Positions 16,148 through 23,531 of a stretch of 64,000 nt of DNA are shown here, in pieces (within the stretch, counting starts at the first letter, position 1; each line of letters opens with the position of its first letter). The position numbers were made by a program, and so were the translations under genes. The notes under the pieces were generated by a model, which was not told the DNA's origin, did no database searches, and worked only from the letters and a program-made list of their open reading frames with translations. The DNA is from Bacteroidales bacterium (GTDB lineage Bacteria > Bacteroidota > Bacteroidia > Bacteroidales > Muribaculaceae). Location of the stretch: positions 62,001 through 126,000 of the forward strand of contig CAJTEX010000008.1 in assembly GCA_910575615.1 (NCBI GenBank). The letters run 5' to 3'.

Positions 16148-17116
16148 TTCGGGCATACGCGCGCCGCGAAGGAACTCAGAGGCTGTCATGGCCTTTTTCC
16201 CTGCGGGTTGCAGGCGCAGGATTTCAACCGCGCCGTCGCCGCATGTGACGGTCAGATGACGGTCTCCGCCTGATATGCTCCCGGGAGCGGCAGATTGGGC
16301 TCCACCGCATTCCACGACACTGGTCTCAAGTATCTTGATGTTGTAGAGTGCTTTACCTTCCGGGGCAGACGCGTCATAAAGTTCGGTCCAGGCGCAGGGA
16401 TAGGGTGACAGGCCGCGCACGAGATTGTGGACGTTGACGGCGGGCTTGCTCCAGTCTATACGGCATGTCTCCTTGAAGATTTTCGGCGCGAGGGAAGCCT
16501 CTTCACCTTGGCCGATGAGCTTCTCCTGGGGTATCGTCGTGAGGTCGCCATTCAGTATGTGGTTGACCGTGTCGAGGGTGAGGCGGGCACCAAGGTGCAT
16601 GAGTTTGTCATGCACATCTCCGACATTGTCGGCAGGCAGGATTTCCACACGTTCCTGTGAAATAATGTCGCCGGTGTCGATTTCATGTTTGAGGAAGAAT
16701 GTGGTGACACCCGTCTCGGTGTCGCCGTTTATCACCGCCCAGTTGATCGGGGCAGCTCCCCGGTAGCGCGGCAGTAGGGCGGCGTGGAGGTTGAATGTGC
16801 CCAGGCGCGGCATCTGCCATACAACCTCTGGGAGCATCCGGAAGGCGATGACAATGAAAAGGTCGGCGTCTATCTTCTGCAGTTCCTTGATGAATTCCGG
16901 GTCTTTGAGCTTGGCAGGCTGCATGAGTTTCAGACCGTGTTGCTTGGCGTATAGTTTCACCGGCGACTCAAACATGCGGTGTCCGCGTCCGGCGGGTTTG
17001 TCGGGCATGGTCACCACGCCCGCTATGTTGAATCCCTCTTTGACGAGCAGGTCGAGGCTCTCGACGGCAAATTCGGGGGTGCCGAGGAATACTATTCTGA
17101 GGTCTTCTTTTTTCAT
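16130..17116 (-). CDS. fmt: Methionyl-tRNA formyltransferase
   Basis: A 328-residue enzyme that formylates initiator Met-tRNA using 10-formyl-THF. The N-terminal domain has IVFLGTPEFAVESL and the catalytic/folate motif HAALLPRYRGAAPINWAVIN, followed by GVTTFFL and DTGDI. The C-terminal tRNA-binding domain begins at about 205. Length is normal. It ends a minus-strand run with pth, hslR and an rluA-type gene, 21 bases after the last of these. Confidence 0.95.
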   Translation of the reverse strand: MKKEDLRIVFLGTPEFAVESLDLLVKEGFNIAGVVTMPDKPAGRGHRMFESPVKLYAKQHGLKLMQPAKLKDPEFIKELQKIDADLFIVIAFRMLPEVVWQMPRLGTFNLHAALLPRYRGAAPINWAVINGDTETGVTTFFLKHEIDTGDIISQERVEILPADNVGDVHDKLMHLGARLTLDTVNHILNGDLTTIPQEKLIGQGEEASLAPKIFKETCRIDWSKPAVNVHNLVRGLSPYPCAWTELYDASAPEGKALYNIKILETSVVECGGAQSAAPGSISGGDRHLTVTCGDGAVEILRLQPAGKKAMTASEFLRGARMPESAVAR

Positions 17117-17137
17117 AAAACGAATATGTGAGGATTC

Positions 17138-17821
17138 TTACTGTTTGGTGGCCGCCGCCTCGGCTGCTTGCCAGAGCGCGTCGTCAGGCACAGGAGCCGT
17201 CAGGGAGATTTTCTGCTTGCTGACCGGGTGGACAAACTCTATGTGGCGCGCGAGCAGCGAGATTGAGCCGTCGGGATTGGAGCGTTTGTCGCCATATTTC
17301 AGGTCTCCCTTTATCGGGCATCCGATTGACGCGAGCTGCACCCGTATCTGGTGCTTGCGCCCAGTCAGCAGTTCGACCTCTATAAGATGGTAGCGGTCCA
17401 TCGAGCCAAGTAGCCTGTATCGCAGGCGCGCCTCTTTGTATCCATCTTTCGGGGTGAGGGAATAAAGCGACTTGTTGGTCTTTTCGATGGTCTTGATGTA
17501 TCCTTTCAGTTCCCCCTCTGGCTGTGGGGGCAGGTTCCGCGAAAGTGCCCAGTATGTCTTGTGGACATCTCCGTTGCGAAACATCTCGTTGAGGCGCGAC
17601 AGGGCTTTGGAGGTCTTGGCGAAGACCACCAGTCCGCCTACGGGGCGGTCGAGGCGATGCACCACCCCGCAGAACACATTGCCGGGTTTGGCGTATTTCT
17701 CTTTTATCCACCTGCGCAGGGTCTCGACAAGGGGTTCGTCGCCGGTCTTGTCGCCCTGGACTATCTCTCCGGGCGACTTGTTAACCACTATCAGGTGGTT
17801 GTCGTCATGGATCACTTCCAT
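17138..17821 (-). CDS. RluA-family pseudouridine synthase
   Basis: A 227-residue single-domain enzyme that converts uridine to pseudouridine in structured RNA. The catalytic motif is HRLDRPVGGLVVFAKT (Asp in HRLD), and the family motif GRKHQIRVQLASIGCPIKGD follows. It lacks an S4 domain, so it resembles the short RluA/YqcB-type members more than RluC/RluD. Whether the target is rRNA or tRNA is not determined by the sequence. It sits between hslR and fmt in a translation-related operon. Confidence 0.88.
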   Translation of the reverse strand: MEVIHDDNHLIVVNKSPGEIVQGDKTGDEPLVETLRRWIKEKYAKPGNVFCGVVHRLDRPVGGLVVFAKTSKALSRLNEMFRNGDVHKTYWALSRNLPPQPEGELKGYIKTIEKTNKSLYSLTPKDGYKEARLRYRLLGSMDRYHLIEVELLTGRKHQIRVQLASIGCPIKGDLKYGDKRSNPDGSISLLARHIEFVHPVSKQKISLTAPVPDDALWQAAEAAATKQ

Positions 17822-17855
17822 CTGTCTTTGTCGGTCTTAATGATTTGTCGGATGG

Positions 17856-18326
17856 TCAGTCATTGAAATCATCCTCGTCGAAATCGAAGTCCCAGCCATC
17901 CTCAGTCTGCCATGACTGGGAAGATGGGCCGGTGTAGATGTCGTCGGTGAAGCGGGCCAGCTCGCGGCCCTCGCGTTTGGTCGGACGTCCGAGCCCTTTC
18001 CGGCGGTCTATGAATCCCGAGATGCGGATTACATCGAGCAGGTCATACTGCTCCTTGGGGGTGATGTTCTCAAGGTACTCAGGCACGAGTTTGGCTCCAA
18101 GCCGGTTTTCGGTAAGCGCGAGAACCCTGAAGGAGTAGGTCACCGGGGGCTTGCGCACGAGTATCGTGTCGCCGACGTGAATCATCCTGGAGGGCTTGGC
18201 AATAACCTCGCCGCCAGGGGTAGCGAGGGCCACGCGTCCCTTCTTGCAAGAGTCGGTGGCTACGGTGCGGGTCTTGAATATCCTCATCGCCCACAGCCAT
18301 TTGTCTATCCTGACTTCGCTTTTCAT
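17856..18326 (-). CDS. hslR: S4-domain RNA-binding protein, Hsp15 family
   Basis: A 156-residue protein. The N-terminal S4 domain (VRIDKWLWAMRIFKTRTVAT, then CKKGRVAL) matches Hsp15/HslR, which binds free 50S subunits carrying nascent chains. The C-terminal part is basic (RRKGLGRPTKREGREL) and ends in an acidic Asp-rich tail (DFDFDEDDFND) that is longer than usual. It is 5 bases downstream of pth. Confidence 0.85.
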   Translation of the reverse strand: MKSEVRIDKWLWAMRIFKTRTVATDSCKKGRVALATPGGEVIAKPSRMIHVGDTILVRKPPVTYSFRVLALTENRLGAKLVPEYLENITPKEQYDLLDVIRISGFIDRRKGLGRPTKREGRELARFTDDIYTGPSSQSWQTEDGWDFDFDEDDFND

Positions 18327-18331
18327 CGTGT

Positions 18332-18895
18332 CTATTTGTTGTTGAAATCACACATGGCCGTCTGCAGCCCGGCGAGGACGAATGTCTTTATGGCGTCGAC
18401 GGCGGTGTCTGTCCTTGCCGGAAGCTGTTGCCGCTGGTCGAGCGTGAAATGGCCGAGCACATAATCAATCTGGCATCCGCGCTGGAAGTCGTTGCCGACA
18501 CCGAACCGGAGGCGGGGATAGGCTTGCGAGCCAAGCATTTGGGCGATGTTCTTCAGTCCGTTGTGTCCGGCGTCGCTTCCCGAGGGCTTGATGCGTATGG
18601 CCCCGAACGGGAGGGCGATGTCATCGACCAGTACGAGTATGTGGTCGTTCTCGATTTTCTCCTTCTCCTTCCAGTAACGCACGGCGTTGCCCGAGAGGTT
18701 CATGTATGTGGATGGCTTGAGAATCACCACCTGTTTGTTCTTGAGCCGCCCGCGGGCCACGTCGCCGTATCTTTCGGTGGAGAAATCCAGGTTGAGGCTC
18801 TCGGCAAGCGAGTCGGCTATGCGGAATCCGATGTTGTGGCGGGTGCCGACATATTCCTGGCCGATGTTGCCCAGGCCTACTATGAGATATTTCAT
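18332..18895 (-). CDS. pth: Peptidyl-tRNA hydrolase
   Basis: A 187-residue enzyme that releases peptides from dropped-off peptidyl-tRNA. Conserved features: YLIVGLGNIGQEYVGTRHNIGF (catalytic His in RHN), KPSTYMNLSG, VDDIALPFG (catalytic Asp) and GHNGLKNI. Length is normal. The preceding rplY gene is separated by a terminator hairpin, although rplY-pth is a common gene pair. Confidence 0.95.
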   Translation of the reverse strand: MKYLIVGLGNIGQEYVGTRHNIGFRIADSLAESLNLDFSTERYGDVARGRLKNKQVVILKPSTYMNLSGNAVRYWKEKEKIENDHILVLVDDIALPFGAIRIKPSGSDAGHNGLKNIAQMLGSQAYPRLRFGVGNDFQRGCQIDYVLGHFTLDQRQQLPARTDTAVDAIKTFVLAGLQTAMCDFNNK

Positions 18896-18946
18896 CGTAT
18901 GGGGGATTGAGTAGTGGCTTTGCTGTGTCTTGACGGGTTAAAATCA

Positions 18947-18993
18947 GAGAGGATGCCTGCCGGCGCGGGGAGCGCCGGGAGGGGCATCCTCTC
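18947..18993 (-). terminator. Terminator after rplY
   Basis: On the minus strand an 11-base stem (GAGAGGATGCC and complement) encloses a second GC hairpin and is followed by TGATTTTAACC. Confidence 0.6.
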
Positions 18994-19013
18994 GGTGGGT
19001 CTTGCGGGGAAGA

Positions 19014-19676
19014 TTACTTCTTGGCTGCGGCGGCCTCGGCTGCGGCGGCACCACGGGCGGCGCGGGTCAGCTGAACGGCGCAGACAACTGCTTCCTTGGG
19101 GGTAACCATTTCGAGACCTTCAAAGTGGAGCTCGCCAACCTGGAGGGTCTTGCCCAGACCGAGGTGGTCAACATTGATGACCAGACGTTCGGGGATTTCG
19201 GTGTAGGGAGCGCGTACCTTGATTTTCTTCATCGAGAGGGTCAGCTTACCACCGGCCTTCACACCTTCGGCGTGGCCTTCGAGCTTCACGGGCACTGACA
19301 TGACAACGGGCTTGTCAGCCTTGACTTCGAGAAGGTCGATGTGGAGGATGTTGTCCTTCACGGGGTGGAACTGCACCTCACGGAGAACGGCGGTCTTCTT
19401 CTCGCCGTTGATGTCGAGGTCGATGGCGAAGATCTCGGGGGTGTAGATGAGCTTGCGCACAGCCTCGTTGGTGAGGGTCAGGTCAGTGGTCAGGATGCCA
19501 CGGCCGTTCTCGATTTCGACGAGCTTCTCGCCCTCTTTGAGGGTGCCCTTGTAGGGGAGTTCGACGATTTCACCGCCATTGAGGACAGCGGGGATTTTGC
19601 CTTCTGCGCGGAGCGCCTTGGCGGCTTTCTTGCCCAGTTCCACACGGGGAGCAGCCTTCAGTTCGTAAGATTTCAT
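19014..19676 (-). CDS. rplY: 50S ribosomal protein L25 (CTC form)
   Basis: A 220-residue two-domain L25/CTC protein that binds 5S rRNA. The N-terminal L25 part starts MKSYELKAAPRVELGKKAAK, and the C-terminal beta domain (about 95-185) is the TL5/CTC extension. It ends in an Ala/Lys-rich tail (RAARGAAAAEAAAAKK). I chose ATG 19676; a longer frame starting at 19703 adds nine residues that relatives lack. A promoter at 19800-19830 implies a leader of about 115 bases, long enough for regulation, but I see no defined binding motif. Confidence 0.92.
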   Translation of the reverse strand: MKSYELKAAPRVELGKKAAKALRAEGKIPAVLNGGEIVELPYKGTLKEGEKLVEIENGRGILTTDLTLTNEAVRKLIYTPEIFAIDLDINGEKKTAVLREVQFHPVKDNILHIDLLEVKADKPVVMSVPVKLEGHAEGVKAGGKLTLSMKKIKVRAPYTEIPERLVINVDHLGLGKTLQVGELHFEGLEMVTPKEAVVCAVQLTRAARGAAAAEAAAAKK

Positions 19677-19799
19677 TCGGTTGAGATTTTTTGTGTTACT
19701 CAAAATTAAACTAATAATTTCCCATCACACAGGGATTGCCGGCGGTTATGCCGGGGCTTTCTTGAGGTCGCGTCGCCGCTCCCTCCGGAAAAACCGCCG

Positions 19800-19830
19800 C
19801 AAAGTTACGAAATTATTCCCGCCTATGCAA
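19800..19830 (-). promoter_or_regulatory. Promoter of rplY
   Basis: Minus strand TTG at 19830-19828 and TAACTTTG at 19807-19800 with 20 bases between. Confidence 0.7.
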
Positions 19831-19856
19831 GCATATCGTCGGGAATATTCACAGGG

Positions 19857-20948
19857 TCAGCGCGCTTCGGAGTAAATCCGGGCGGCTCTCGGGTATGAGT
19901 CGAGGATGGCGGTGGGCTGGCGGTTGCGGAAGGCCCCTAGCGCATAGCCTTCGAGAGTGCCGTCGGGGCATTCCGTCTGGAATGTCTCCGGGGCCCAATA
20001 GAAGACTCCAGTGCAGGCTCCGTCGGTGTCATTGATGACCGCGTCAAACAGCGAGTTCATGAATTCCAGCCCCTCCTCGGGCTTTGAAGAGTCTACGCCG
20101 GTCTCGACAATCATGACGTCGCACCCGTAACGGGCGTTGAGCTTGCGTATGTTGGCTATCGCGTCGCGGAGGGTCGAGGCCGCGTCTGGTTCGTGGTCAT
20201 ACTTTATGGCCCAGTAGGGATATACGCTCATCCCGATGATGTCCCATTTCCCGCCGTTTTCCCTGAGACCGTCGAATATGGTCTGGTAGGTGGGGTTGTC
20301 AAAGCCGTTGTCGATATGCACTATCACTTCGGCTTCGGGATATACGCTCTTGACCGCGTCATATCCGGCTGTGGTGAGGGCGGCGTAATTGGCGATGTTT
20401 GACATGTCGTTGACATCGATTTTGCCCACAGGCCAAAGGAATCCGTTGCGGGTCTCGTTGCCGACCTGCACCCATTTCACGTCGATTCCGTTGTCTTTAA
20501 GGTAGCTGAGAGTGGAAGCCGTATGGGCGGCAAGGGCCTCTTTGATTTCTTCGAAAGTGAAGTCTTTCCAGGCTGCCGGGATGTTTTGCTTCTCCGGGTC
20601 GGCCCACCAGTCGGAATAGTGGAAGTCGATCATCACCTCCATCCCGAGTTCTTTGGCGCGGCGTGCCATCTCCAGCACATCCTCCTTGGCGCTCCACCCG
20701 CCACGGGGGTTCACCCATACGCGGAGCCTGACAGCGTTCATCCCGTAATCTTTCATCAGCCGGGTGTTTTCGCGCTGGTTGCCGAGAGTGTCGACAGAGT
20801 ATATGCCGCGGGCCTCATCGTGGGTTGTGCCGCTGATGTCTGCGCCGAGCCATAATTCGCGTGGTTTTTTCGCGTCGCTGTGGACGGAGGCTCCCAGCAA
20901 CAGGGCCGCGGCCAGCAGGCCACGGATGACAAATCTTTCAGTTTTCAT
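19857..20948 (-). CDS. Arabinogalactan endo-beta-1,4-galactanase (GH53)
   Basis: A 363-residue secreted glycoside hydrolase with a signal peptide (MKTERFVIRGLLAAALLLGASVHSDA, shown in parts: hydrophobic LLAAALLLGAS). The catalytic TIM barrel has the GH53 landmarks GADIS, NAVRLRVWVNP, DFHYSDWWADP, the acid/base Glu in VGNETRNG and the nucleophile Glu in IVETG. The enzyme cleaves beta-1,4-galactan side chains of pectin. The longer frame upstream of 20948 contains the -7 box and is not used. No Sus-type transport pair is next to it, so it is not part of a full polysaccharide utilisation locus within this window. Confidence 0.92.
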   Translation of the reverse strand: MKTERFVIRGLLAAALLLGASVHSDAKKPRELWLGADISGTTHDEARGIYSVDTLGNQRENTRLMKDYGMNAVRLRVWVNPRGGWSAKEDVLEMARRAKELGMEVMIDFHYSDWWADPEKQNIPAAWKDFTFEEIKEALAAHTASTLSYLKDNGIDVKWVQVGNETRNGFLWPVGKIDVNDMSNIANYAALTTAGYDAVKSVYPEAEVIVHIDNGFDNPTYQTIFDGLRENGGKWDIIGMSVYPYWAIKYDHEPDAASTLRDAIANIRKLNARYGCDVMIVETGVDSSKPEEGLEFMNSLFDAVINDTDGACTGVFYWAPETFQTECPDGTLEGYALGAFRNRQPTAILDSYPRAARIYSEAR

Positions 20949-20969
20949 GAGTGTAAGGTAAGTTTTGTG

Positions 20970-20977
20970 CAAAACTA
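20970..20977 (-). promoter_or_regulatory. Promoter -7 box of the GH53 gene
   Basis: Minus strand TAGTTTTG, 22 bases before ATG 20948. Its plus-strand counterpart for the FNT gene is only 13 bases away. Confidence 0.5.
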
Positions 20978-20990
20978 CGAAAAAAATCCG

Positions 20991-20998
20991 TAAATTTG
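20991..20998 (+). promoter_or_regulatory. Promoter -7 box of the FNT gene
   Basis: TAAATTTG lies 33 bases before ATG 21031, back to back with the GH53 box. Confidence 0.5.
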
Positions 20999-21030
20999 CA
21001 CCGTGATGCCAATCGATTGTCATAATAATA

Positions 21031-21741
21031 ATGAATAAGGAAAACGCAGTTAAATTCATCAGTGGTGCGTTGATGGCCGGAGGATGTATCGGCATAGCCG
21101 CCACGGTCTATCTTAAAGTCGGAGGAGTCCTGGGCGCGGCGATGTTTGCCTTCGGGCTGATTGTAGTGGTGGCCATGAAGCTGCCGCTTTTCACAGGGCA
21201 GGCCCAGCATGTGTGGAGCCGCAGGGGAGAGGAATACTCCCTGCTGGGGCTCATGTTGCTGCTTAACCTCGGGGGATGTTTCATCCTGTCGGCTCTGACA
21301 TGCACTCCGGAGATTGCGGAAGCCTCGCAGGCCATCATCAATGCCAGGCTGGCGAAAGGGCCTCTGATGTGTGGGCTGCTCTCGATACCGTGTGGTTTCA
21401 TAATGACGGCCGCTGTGCGTGGCGCAGGGATGAAAAACAACTGGCTGCCGTTGCTTTTCGGGGTTCCGGCATTCATCATTTGCGGTTTCCCCCACTGCGT
21501 GGCCGACTCATACTATTATGCCTCTTGTGGGCGAGACTTCCTCGCCGCCTATGGCTGGAGCCTCATCGCCGCGTATCTTCCCACTGTGGCCGGCAACTTC
21601 ATAGGCTGCAATCTCTACCGCCTTACAGTCAGGATGCCTGCATGGTTCACTCCGGTAAGTGATGACGCTCCTGCAATTCGCCAGGCCGACAGTCAGGCCG
21701 ACGGAAAGGATGCTTCCATAGCGATGGATGACAACAAATAA
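21031..21741 (+). CDS. Formate/nitrite transporter family channel
   Basis: A 236-residue membrane protein with six hydrophobic segments, matching the FNT family (FocA/NirC), which forms pentameric channels for small monovalent anions. The conserved region corresponding to the central His of FocA reads GFPHCVADSYYY. The last 30 residues are hydrophilic. No pyruvate formate-lyase or nitrite reductase gene is adjacent, so formate, nitrite or another anion cannot be chosen. Confidence 0.82.
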   Translation: MNKENAVKFISGALMAGGCIGIAATVYLKVGGVLGAAMFAFGLIVVVAMKLPLFTGQAQHVWSRRGEEYSLLGLMLLLNLGGCFILSALTCTPEIAEASQAIINARLAKGPLMCGLLSIPCGFIMTAAVRGAGMKNNWLPLLFGVPAFIICGFPHCVADSYYYASCGRDFLAAYGWSLIAAYLPTVAGNFIGCNLYRLTVRMPAWFTPVSDDAPAIRQADSQADGKDASIAMDDNK

Positions 21742-21789
21742 CTGTTGAAAAACATATCTTTTTTGCAACATTTTGTGGATGAAGATACG

Positions 21790-21797
21790 TAACTTTG
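21790..21797 (+). promoter_or_regulatory. Promoter -7 box of the GLUG protein/GH13 pair
   Basis: TAACTTTG, 97 bases before ATG 21894. Confidence 0.5.
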
Positions 21798-21893
21798 CAC
21801 GTTCGGTTATACATTGACTAATGTGATTGATTGAGGCGCTTCGCGTCTCAACCGGTTTCGTATCTTACTTATATATCATTCAACAAATTCTGC

Positions 21894-23522
21894 ATGAAGA
21901 AGATTTTTTTAAGTTTGTTGGCGGCGGGAGCCGCCTTCTCTTCGTGGGCAGCCAGTGACGATGCCACTATAGCGTCGGAGCCATCTCCGGCGGTGATCAA
22001 CCGCCCGGTGTCGGTCACGATAACCACCACGAATTTCGGCAGCGATGTCTATGTCTACACATGGGCGTTGGCAGGATCGACCAGCAAGGAGGCTGCCGCA
22101 TGGGATGACACCAATGTCGAAAAATACAAGATGTCAGGCTCAAATGGGGTCTACACTTATAGAATCGAAGACATCAAGTCGTTCTACGGGCTGTCAGACA
22201 GCCAGCTGTCAGAGCTTTCCAAACTCGGCTTCATCGCCAAGACCTCAAATGGGAAGCAGACTGCCGACTGTTTCATTGAAGTGACGCAGGCGCCGGTCCA
22301 GCGTTACTCAGGCGGCCAAGGTACTGTCGCCGAGCCTTATGTCATCTCGACCACGGCTGACCTCAAGGAGCTTTCCGCGACCACAGCTGACTGGGACAAA
22401 TGTTTCAGGCTTGATGCTGACATCGACGCGTCAGGTGTCACCTCCCCGATTGGAGACAATGCCAATCCTTTCAGAGGGGTGTTTGACGGCAACGGCAAGA
22501 CTGTCAGCAATCTTGTGATTTCGGGCCAGGCCTTTGGCCAGGGGACAGGGTTGTTTGGCACGGTAGGCTCGGGCGCTGAAATCCGCGACCTCGGAATTGC
22601 TGACGCCAATATATCAGGAGGCTGTTTCACCGGAATCCTCGCCGGTCTGGTCAATGGCGGCAACATCTACCGTTGCTATTCTTCCGGCACGGTCAAAGCC
22701 TCCTCAATCTGTGTCGGCGGCCTTGTCGGAGAAAATGGCGGAACCATATCTGACTGTTACTCTACCGCCGATGTCTCCGCTCCGGGCGATTACGCAGTAG
22801 GAGGTCTTGTCGGCAAGAACTCCGGTTCGGTATCCAACGCCATAGCTTCGGGAAATGTCTCCGGATTCGATTATGTGGGAGGTCTTGTCGGGGCCAACTA
22901 TGGCAGTGTCACACATTCGCTGTCGGCAAATGCGGGAATCGCGGCCACCAACAATTATGCGGCGCGTTTTGGCGGTAACAACAATGGCCAGAATGTCTCG
23001 ACCGGCAATTACGCGTGGGATATGATGCCTTTCAACAATAGCGGCTGGACACGATATGGCGACCACGCCACGTTGAAGACCTCCAACGATTTTTCTTCCG
23101 AATCGGTCTATCGCGAAATCTCAGGCTGGGATTTCGAAAATGTATGGGTATGGCGAACTGAGAATGCCCGCGCCGCTGTCACATATCAGGGGCCTGTTTT
23201 GCGCTCTCTTGGGGAAAGCCAGCCCCGCATCTTCCCTGACGCGCTGTTCAGCGCCATCTCGTCAATCGAGGACATCAAGGGGGATGGGGTATCAGTGGCT
23301 GTGTCTCCTAATCCGACCTGTGGGCGTGTCACAGTCTCGGCCCCTGCTGCCATCTTGAGCTGCAAGGTGTTTGCCATTGGCGGCCAGATGGTCGCCCAGG
23401 TTGACGGCAACGGCGCATGTGATGCCTCGATTGACCTCTCGGCTTCACCTGCCGGGCTGTATCTGCTGCAGGTAGAGATGGAGGGCTCAAATCCTGCCAT
23501 AGTCAAGATCATAAAGAAGTAA
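21894..23522 (+). CDS. Secreted GLUG-repeat protein with type IX sorting tail
   Basis: A 542-residue exported protein. After a signal peptide (MKKIFLSLLAAGAAFSSWA) comes a module of about 110 residues (VSVTITTTNFGSDVYVYTWA... ) that resembles SusE-like starch-associated domains. A GLUG-repeat region follows (about 150-400) with units such as VGGLVGENGGTISDCYS, VGGLVGKNSGSVSNA and VGGLVGANYGSVTHS. The last 75 residues form a Por-type C-terminal sorting domain (SPNPTCGRVTV ... GLYLLQV). Type IX secretion would place it outside the cell or on the surface. The start at 21894 is chosen for the signal peptide. It is followed 9 bases later by the GH13 gene, pointing to starch or glycogen use. Confidence 0.8.
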   Translation: MKKIFLSLLAAGAAFSSWAASDDATIASEPSPAVINRPVSVTITTTNFGSDVYVYTWALAGSTSKEAAAWDDTNVEKYKMSGSNGVYTYRIEDIKSFYGLSDSQLSELSKLGFIAKTSNGKQTADCFIEVTQAPVQRYSGGQGTVAEPYVISTTADLKELSATTADWDKCFRLDADIDASGVTSPIGDNANPFRGVFDGNGKTVSNLVISGQAFGQGTGLFGTVGSGAEIRDLGIADANISGGCFTGILAGLVNGGNIYRCYSSGTVKASSICVGGLVGENGGTISDCYSTADVSAPGDYAVGGLVGKNSGSVSNAIASGNVSGFDYVGGLVGANYGSVTHSLSANAGIAATNNYAARFGGNNNGQNVSTGNYAWDMMPFNNSGWTRYGDHATLKTSNDFSSESVYREISGWDFENVWVWRTENARAAVTYQGPVLRSLGESQPRIFPDALFSAISSIEDIKGDGVSVAVSPNPTCGRVTVSAPAAILSCKVFAIGGQMVAQVDGNGACDASIDLSASPAGLYLLQVEMEGSNPAIVKIIKK

Positions 23523-23531
23523 CCCCAACAT

